Below, in pieces: positions 58,001 through 64,000 of a stretch of DNA of 64,000 nucleotides (within the stretch, counting starts at the first letter, position 1; every line of letters starts with the position of its first letter). The notes under the pieces are model-generated. The model searched no databases, was not told the DNA's origin, and saw only the letters and a list, made by a program, of their open reading frames with translations. Source of the stretch: Ulva prolifera (lineage: Eukaryota > Chlorophyta > Ulvophyceae > Ulvales > Ulvaceae); the NCBI GenBank assembly GCA_023078555.1, contig CM041203.1, forward strand, positions 5,974,538-6,038,537. Reading direction: 5' to 3'. A program made the position numbers and the translations under genes.

Positions 58001-60540
58001 GTCTAGTGAGTTCCCAAGCACGTTTGTGTAGAACCCAAGTGGCTCAAACACTTCCCAAGCATGTATAGTCAGTTCCCAAGCATGTTTGTGTAGAAACCAA
58101 ATGGCTCAAGCAGTTCCCAAGCATGTCTAGTGAGTTCCCAAGCATGTTTGTGTAGAAACCAAGTGGCTCAAACAGTTCCCAAGCATGTCTACTGAGGTCC
58201 CAAGCACGTTTGTGTAGAAACCAAGTGGCTCTAACACTTCCCAAGCATGTATAGTCAGTTCCCAAGCATGTTTGTGTAGAAACCAAGTGGCTCAAACAGT
58301 TCCCAAGCATGTCTACTGAGGTCCCAAGCACGTTTGTGTAGAAACCAAGTGGCTCTAACACTTCCCAAGCATGTATAGTCAGTTCCCAAGCATGTTTGTG
58401 TCGAAACCAAGTGGCTCAAGCAGTTCCCAAGCATTTCTAGTGAGTTCCCAAGCATGTTTGTGTAGAAACCAAGTGGCCGCGGCAATTCCCAAGCATGTCT
58501 AGTGAGTTCCCAAGCATGTTTGTGTAGAAACCAAGTGGCTCAAACACTTCCCAAGCATGTCTAGTGAGTTCCCAAGCACGTTTGTGTAGGAACCAAGTGG
58601 CTCAAACACTTCCCAAGCATGTATAGTCAGTTCCCAAGCATGTTTGTGTAGAAACCAAGTGGCTCAAACAGTTCCCAAGCATGTTTGTTTAGAAACCAAG
58701 TGGCCGCGGCAATTCCCAAGCATGTCTAGTGAGTTCCCAAGCACGTTTGTGTAGAACCCAAGTGGCTCAAACACTTCCCAAGCATGTATAGTCAGTTCCC
58801 AAGCATGTTTGTGTAGAAACCAAGTGGCTCAAACAGTTCCCAAGCATGTTTGTGTAGAAACCAAGCACGTTTGTGTAGAACCCAAGTGGCTCAAACACTT
58901 CCCAAGCATGTATAGTCAGTTCCCAAGCATGTTTGTGTAGAAACCAAATGGCTCAAGCAGTTCCCAAGCATGTCTAGTGAGTTCCCAAGCACGTTTGTGT
59001 AGAAACCAAGTGGCTCTAACACTTCCCAAGCATGTATAGTCGGTTCCCAAGCATGTTTGTGTAGAAACCAAATGGCTCAAGCAGTTCCCAAGCATGTCTA
59101 GTGAGTTCCCAAGCATGTTTGCGTAGAAACCAAATGGCTCAAGCAGTTCCCAAGCATTTCTAGTGAGTTCCCAAGCATGTTTGTGTAGAAACCAAGTGGC
59201 CGCGGCAATTCCCAAGCATGTCTAGTGAGTTCCCAAGCATGTTTGTGTAGAAACCAAGTGGCTCAAACACTTCCCAAGCATGTCTAGTGAGTTCCCAAGC
59301 ACGTTTGTGTAGGAACCAAGTGGCTCAAACAGTTCCCAAGCATGTCTAGTGAGTTCCCAAGCACGTTTGTGTAGAAACCAAGTGGCTCAAACAGTTCCCA
59401 AGCATGTTTGTTTAGAAACCAAGTGGCCGCGGCAATTCCCAAGCATGTCTAGTGAGTTCCCAAGCACGTTTGTGTAGAACCCAAGTGGCTCAAACACTTC
59501 CCAAGCATGTATAGTCAGTTCCCAAGCATGTTTGTGTAGAAACCAAATGGCTCAAGAAGTTCCCAAGCATGTCTAGTGAGTTCCCAAGCATGTTTGTGTA
59601 GAAACCAAGTGGCTCAAACAGTTCCCAAGCATGTCTACTGAGGTCCCAAGCACGTTTGTGTAGAAACCAAGTGGCTCAAACACTTCCCAAGCATGTCTAG
59701 TGAGTTCCCAAGCACGTTTGTGTAGGAACCAAGTGGCTCAAACACTTCCCAAGCATGTATAGTCAGTTCCCAAGCACGTTTGTGTAGAAACCAAGTGGCC
59801 CAAACAGTTCCCAAGCATGTCTACTGAGGTCCCAAGCACGTTTGTGTAGAAACCAAGTGGCTCTAACACTTCCCAAGCATGTATAGTCAGTTCCCAAGCA
59901 TGTTTGTGTAGAAACCAAGTGGCTCAAGCAGTTCCCAAGCATGTCTTGTGAGTTCCCAAGCATGTTTGCGTAGAAACCAAGTGGCTCAAACACTTCCCAA
60001 GCATGTCTACTGAGGTCCCAAGCACGTTTGTGTAGAAACCAAGTGGCTCTAACACTTCCCAAGCATGTATAGTCAGTTCCCAAGCATGTTTGTGTAGAAA
60101 CCAAGTGGCTCAAGCAGTTCCCAAGCATGTCTTGTGAGTTCCCAAGCATGTTTGCGTAGAAACCAAGTGGCTCAAACACTTCCCAAGCATGTATAGTCAG
60201 TTCCCAAGCATGTTTGTGTAGAAACCAAGTGGCTCAAGCAGTTCCCAAGCATGTCTAGTGAGTTCCCAAGCACGTTTGTGTAGGAACCAAGTGGCTCAAA
60301 CACTTCCCAAGCATGTATAGTCAGTTCCCAAGCATGTTTGTGTAGAAACCAAGTGGCTCAAACAGTTCCCAAGCATGTTTGTTTAGAAACCAAGTGGCCG
60401 CGGCAATTCCCAAGCATGTCTAGTGAGTTCCCAAGCACGTTTGTGTAGAACCCAAGTGGCTCAAACACTTCCCAAGCATGTATAGTCAGTTCCCAAGCAT
60501 GTTTGTGTAGAAACCAAGTGGCTCAAACAGTTCCCAAGAA

Positions 60541-63480
60541 TGTTTGTGTAGAAACCAAGCACGTTTGTGTAGAACCCAAGTGGCTCAAACACTTCCCAAG
60601 CATGTATAGTCAGTTCCCAAGCATGTTTGTGTAGAAACCAAATGGCTCAAGCAGTTCCCAAGCATGTCTAGTGAGTTCCCAAGCACGTTTGTGTAGAAAC
60701 CAAGTGGCTCTAACACTTCCCAAGCATGTATAGTCGGTTCCCAAGCATGTTTGTGTAGAAACCAAATGGCTCAAGCAGTTCCCAAGCATGTCTAGTGAGT
60801 TCCCAAGCATGTTTGCGTAGAAACCAAGTGGCTCAAGCAGTTCCCAAGCATTTCTAGTGAGTTCCCAAGCATGTTTGTTTAGAAACCCAGTGGCCGCGGC
60901 AATTCCCAAGCATGTCTAGTGAGTTCCCAAGCATGTTTGTGTAGAAACCAAGTGGCTCAAACACTTCCCAAGCATGTCTAGTGAGTTCCCAAGCACGTTT
61001 GTGTAGGAACCAAGTGGCTCAAACACTTCCCAAGCATTTCCAGTGAGTTCCCAAGCATGTTTGTGTAGAAACCAAGTGGCCGCGGCAATTCCCAAGCATG
61101 TCTAGTGAGTTCCCAAGCACGTTTGTGTAGAAACCAAGTGGCTCAAACACTTCCCAAGCATGTATAGTCAGTTTCCAAGCACGTTTGTGTAGAAACCAAG
61201 TGGCTCAAACAGTTCCCAAGCATGTTTGTTTAGAAACCAAGTGGCCGCGGCAATTCCCAAGCATGTCTAGTGAGTTCCCAAGCACGTTTGTGTAGAACCC
61301 AAGTGGCTCAAACACTTCCCAAGCATGTATAGTCAGTTCCCAAGCATGTTTGTGTAGAAACCAAGTGGCTCAAACAGTTCCCAAGCATGTTTGTGTAGAA
61401 ACCAAGTGGCCGCGGCAATTCCCAAGCATGTCTAGTGAGTTCCCAAGCACGTTTGTGTAGAACCCAAGTGGCTCAAACACTTCCCAAGCATGTATAGTCA
61501 GTTCCCAAGCATGTTTGCGTAGAAACCAAGTGGCTCAAGCAGTTCCCAAGCATTTCTAGTGAGTTCCCAAGCATGTTTGTGTAGAAACCAAGTGGCCGCG
61601 GCAATTCCCAAGCATGTCTAGTGAGTTCCCAAGCATGTTTGTGTAGAAACCAAGTGGCTCAAACACTTCCCAAGCATGTCTAGTGAGTTCCCAAGCACGT
61701 TTGTGTAGGAACCAAGTGGCTCAAACACTTCCCAAGCATGTATAGTCAGTTCCCAAGCACGTTTGTGTAGAAACCAAGTGGCTCAAACAGTTCCCAAGCA
61801 TGTTTGTGTAGAAACCAAGCACGTTTGTGTAGAACCCAAGTGGCTCAAACACTTCCCAAGCATGTATAGTCAGTTCCCAAGCATGTTTGTGTAGAAACCA
61901 AATGGCTCAAGCAGTTCCCAAGCATGTCTAGTGAGTTCCCAAGCACGTTTGTGTAGAAACCAAGTGGCTCTAACACTTCCCAAGCATGTATAGTCGGTTC
62001 CCAAGCATGTTTGTGTAGAAACCAAATGGCTCAAGCAGTTCCCAAGCATGTCTAGTGAGTTCCCAAGCATGTTTGCGTAGAAACCAAGTGGCTCAAACAG
62101 TTCCCAAGCATTTCTAGTGAGTTCCCAAGCATGTTTGTTTAGAAACCCAGTGGCCGCGGCAATTCCCAAGCATGTCTAGTGAGTTCCCAAGCATGTTTGT
62201 GTAGAAACCAAGTGGCTCAAACACTTCCCAAGCATGTCTAGTGAGTTCCCAAGCACGTTTGTGTAGGAACCAAGTGGCTCAAACACTTCCCAAGCATTTC
62301 TAGTGAGTTCCCAAGCATGTTTGTGTAGAAACCAAGTGGCCGCGGCAATTCCCAAGCATGTCTAGTGAGTTCCCAAGCACGTTTGTGTAGAAACCAAGTG
62401 GCTCAAACACTTCCCAAGCATGTATAGTCAGTTTCCAAGCACGTTTGTGTAGAAACCAAGTGGCTCAAACAGTTCCCAAGCATGTTTGTTTAGAAACCAA
62501 GTGGCCGCGGCAATTCCCAAGCATGTCTAGTGAGTTCCCAAGCACGTTTGTGTAGAACCCAAGTGGCTCAAACACTTCCCAAGCATGTATAGTCAGTTCC
62601 CAAGCATGTTTGTGTAGAAACCAAGTGGCTCAAACAGTTCCCAAGCATGTTTGTGTAGAAACCAAGTGGCCGCGGCAATTCCCAAGCATGTCTAGTGAGT
62701 TCCCAAGCACGTTTGTGTAGAACCCAAGTGGCTCAAACACTTCCCAAGCATGTATAGTCAGTTCCCAAGCATGTTTGCGTAGAAACCAAGTGGCTCAAGC
62801 AGTTCCCAAGCATTTCTAGTGAGTTCCCAAGCATGTTTGTGTAGAAACCAAGTGGCCGCGGCAATTCCCAAGCATGTCTAGTGAGTTCCCAAGCATGTTT
62901 GTGTAGAAACCAAGTGGCTCAAACACTTCCCAAGCATGTCTAGTGAGTTCCCAAGCACGTTTGTGTAGGAACCAAGTGGCTCAAACACTTCCCAAGCATG
63001 TATAGTCAGTTCCCAAGCACGTTTGTGTAGAAACCAAGTGGCTCAAACAGTTCCCAAGCATGTTTGTGTAGAAACCAAGCACGTTTGTGTAGAACCCAAG
63101 TGGCTCAAACACTTCCCAAGCATGTATAGTCAGTTCCCAAGCATGTTTGTGTAGAAACCAAATGGCTCAAGCAGTTCCCAAGCATGTCTAGTGAGTTCCC
63201 AAGCACGTTTGTGTAGAAACCAAGTGGCTCTAACACTTCCCAAGCATGTATAGTCGGTTCCCAAGCATGTTTGTGTAGAAACCAAATGGCTCAAGCAGTT
63301 CCCAAGCATGTCTAGTGAGTTCCCAAGCATGTTTGCGTAGAAACCAAGTGGCTCAAGCAGTTCCCAAGCATTTCTAGTGAGTTCCCAAGCATGTTTGTTT
63401 AGAAACCCAGTGGCCGCGGCAATTCCCAAGCATGTCTAGTGAGTTCCCAAGCATGTTTGTGTAGAAACCAAGTGGCTCAA
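60541..63480 (+). repeat. 1260-bp higher-order repeat, more than two copies
   Basis: The sequence at 60541 (TGTTTGTGTAGAAACCAAGC) recurs at 61801 and 63061, and the DNA between is nearly identical. The few differences include CAAGCAG against CAAACAG at about 60,833 and 62,093, and CATTTCCAG against CATTTCTAG at about 61,040 and 62,300. This distal part of the array uses a shorter higher-order unit than the proximal part. Confidence 0.92.
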
Positions 63481-64000
63481 AACACTTCCCAAGCATGTTA
63501 GTGAGTTCCCAAGCACGTTTGTGTAGGAACCACGTGGCTCAAACAGTTCCCAAGCATGTCTAGTGAGTTCCCAAGCACGTTTGTGTAGAAACCAAGTGGC
63601 TCAAACTAGTTCCCAAGCATGTTTGTTTAAGAACCAAGTGGCCGCGGCAATTCCCAAGCATGTCTAGTGAGTTTCCCAAGCACGTTTGTGTACGAACCCA
63701 AGTGGCTCAAACACTTCCCAAGCATGTATAGTCAGTTCCCAAGCATGTTTGTGTAGAAAACCAAATGGCTCAAGAAGTTCCCAAGCATGTCTAGTGAGTT
63801 CCCAAGAATTTTGTTAGAACCAAGGGGCTCAACAGTTACCAAGCATGTCTACTGAGGTCCCAAGCACGTTGTGTAGAAACCAAGTGGCCAAACCACTTCC
63901 CAAGCATGTCTAGTGAGTCCCAAGCACGTTTTGTGTAGGAACCAAGTGGCTCAAACACTTCCCAAGCATGTATAGTCAGTTCCCAAGCACGTTGTGTAGA

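Larger units (their letters stand above)
33465..64000 (+). repeat. 30.5-kb satellite array, ~62-bp unit of three ~21-bp modules
   Basis: The array runs without interruption to the window end. The basic unit is about 62 bp: module a (CCAAGCATGTTTGTGTAGAA plus A, 21 bp), module b (CCAAGTGGCTCAAACAGTTC, 20 bp) and module c (CCAAGCATGTCTAGTGAGTT plus C, 21 bp). Each module begins CCAAG. Recurrent variants: b ends GGCTCAAGCAGTT, GGCTCAAACACTT, GGCTCTAACACTT or GGCCGCGGCAATT; c reads TGTATAGTCAGTT or TGTCTACTGAGGT; a has CACG for CATG, or TGTTTAG. Some units lack module c (mostly just before the CCGCGG variant), and at 58.86, 60.55, 61.81 and 63.07 kb two a modules are adjacent. Apart from the last about 520 bp the variants are few and shared, so copies were homogenised recently. 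Its size and tandem order suggest centromeric or other heterochromatic satellite, which is inference. Open frames of up to 138 residues on - are by-products. Confidence 0.98.

Noticed and set aside
33757..63429. Family of minus-strand proteins of 66-138 residues (LGNSLDMLGNCLSHL type)
   Set aside because: They are forced by a stop-poor 62-bp satellite; 62 is not divisible by three, so the same DNA is read in three frames in turn. There are no start contexts or conserved ends.
33465..64000. CRISPR array, because of regularly spaced repeats
   Set aside because: The intervals between CCAAG words are themselves repeated, not unique spacers; there are no cas genes and the context is eukaryotic.
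63480..64000. Telomere or array boundary with diverged monomers
   Set aside because: No telomere-like short repeat is present, and the changes are scattered single-base indels rather than graded divergence, which fits low consensus quality.

Overview
The window looks like nuclear DNA of a GC-rich unicellular eukaryote, most likely an alga. I cannot name the species. The grounds are a plausible 189-bp GT-AG intron followed by a gene with an AATAAA signal just past its stop, fragments of eukaryote-only families (a PEX1-type peroxisomal AAA ATPase, a Ser/Thr protein kinase, filamin-type Ig repeats, leucine-rich repeats), a DIRS-group tyrosine-recombinase retroelement, several minisatellites and a very long satellite array. 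Nothing resembles a bacterial operon, and I saw no rRNA, tRNA or CRISPR locus.

Layout. 1-14.6 kb is gene-poor and holds mostly broken pieces: two short orphan ORFs (140-379 and 2422-2721), a PEX1-like pseudogene (4.85-6.47 kb) with a destroyed D2 Walker A, a kinase pseudogene (7.6-8.57 kb), and filamin-like fragments (8.67-9.0 and 9.86-10.09 kb) with a 42-bp minisatellite against the second. 14.8-17.6 kb carries the best intact gene: about 21 copies of a 27-residue Ala/Gly-rich repeat, then a unique C-terminal domain read across the intron. 19.1-20.04 kb is a leucine-rich-repeat pseudogene whose last exon-sized piece recurs at 29.3 kb. 20.8-24.5 kb is a DIRS/Kangaroo-like element with its tyrosine recombinase on + and its RT/RNase H on -, tail to tail. 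24.8-25.95 kb is a CAG-rich minisatellite and its decayed continuation. 26.2-33.1 kb again holds scattered coding-like pieces, including filamin-like repeats whose last piece is paralogous to the one near 8.9 kb.

From about 33,465 to the end (30.5 kb) the DNA is one satellite array. The unit is about 62 bp, made of three modules of about 21 bp that each begin CCAAG. It is organised into higher-order periods of 6237, 6691, 1694 and 1260 bp. From about 63,480 the array suddenly gains many small indels, which suggests the low-quality end of a contig. Overall the window reads as a degenerate gene and transposon region flanking a large heterochromatic, possibly centromeric or pericentromeric, satellite block.

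Limits: all homology calls are by eye from motifs. No alignment, splice prediction or database search was run.
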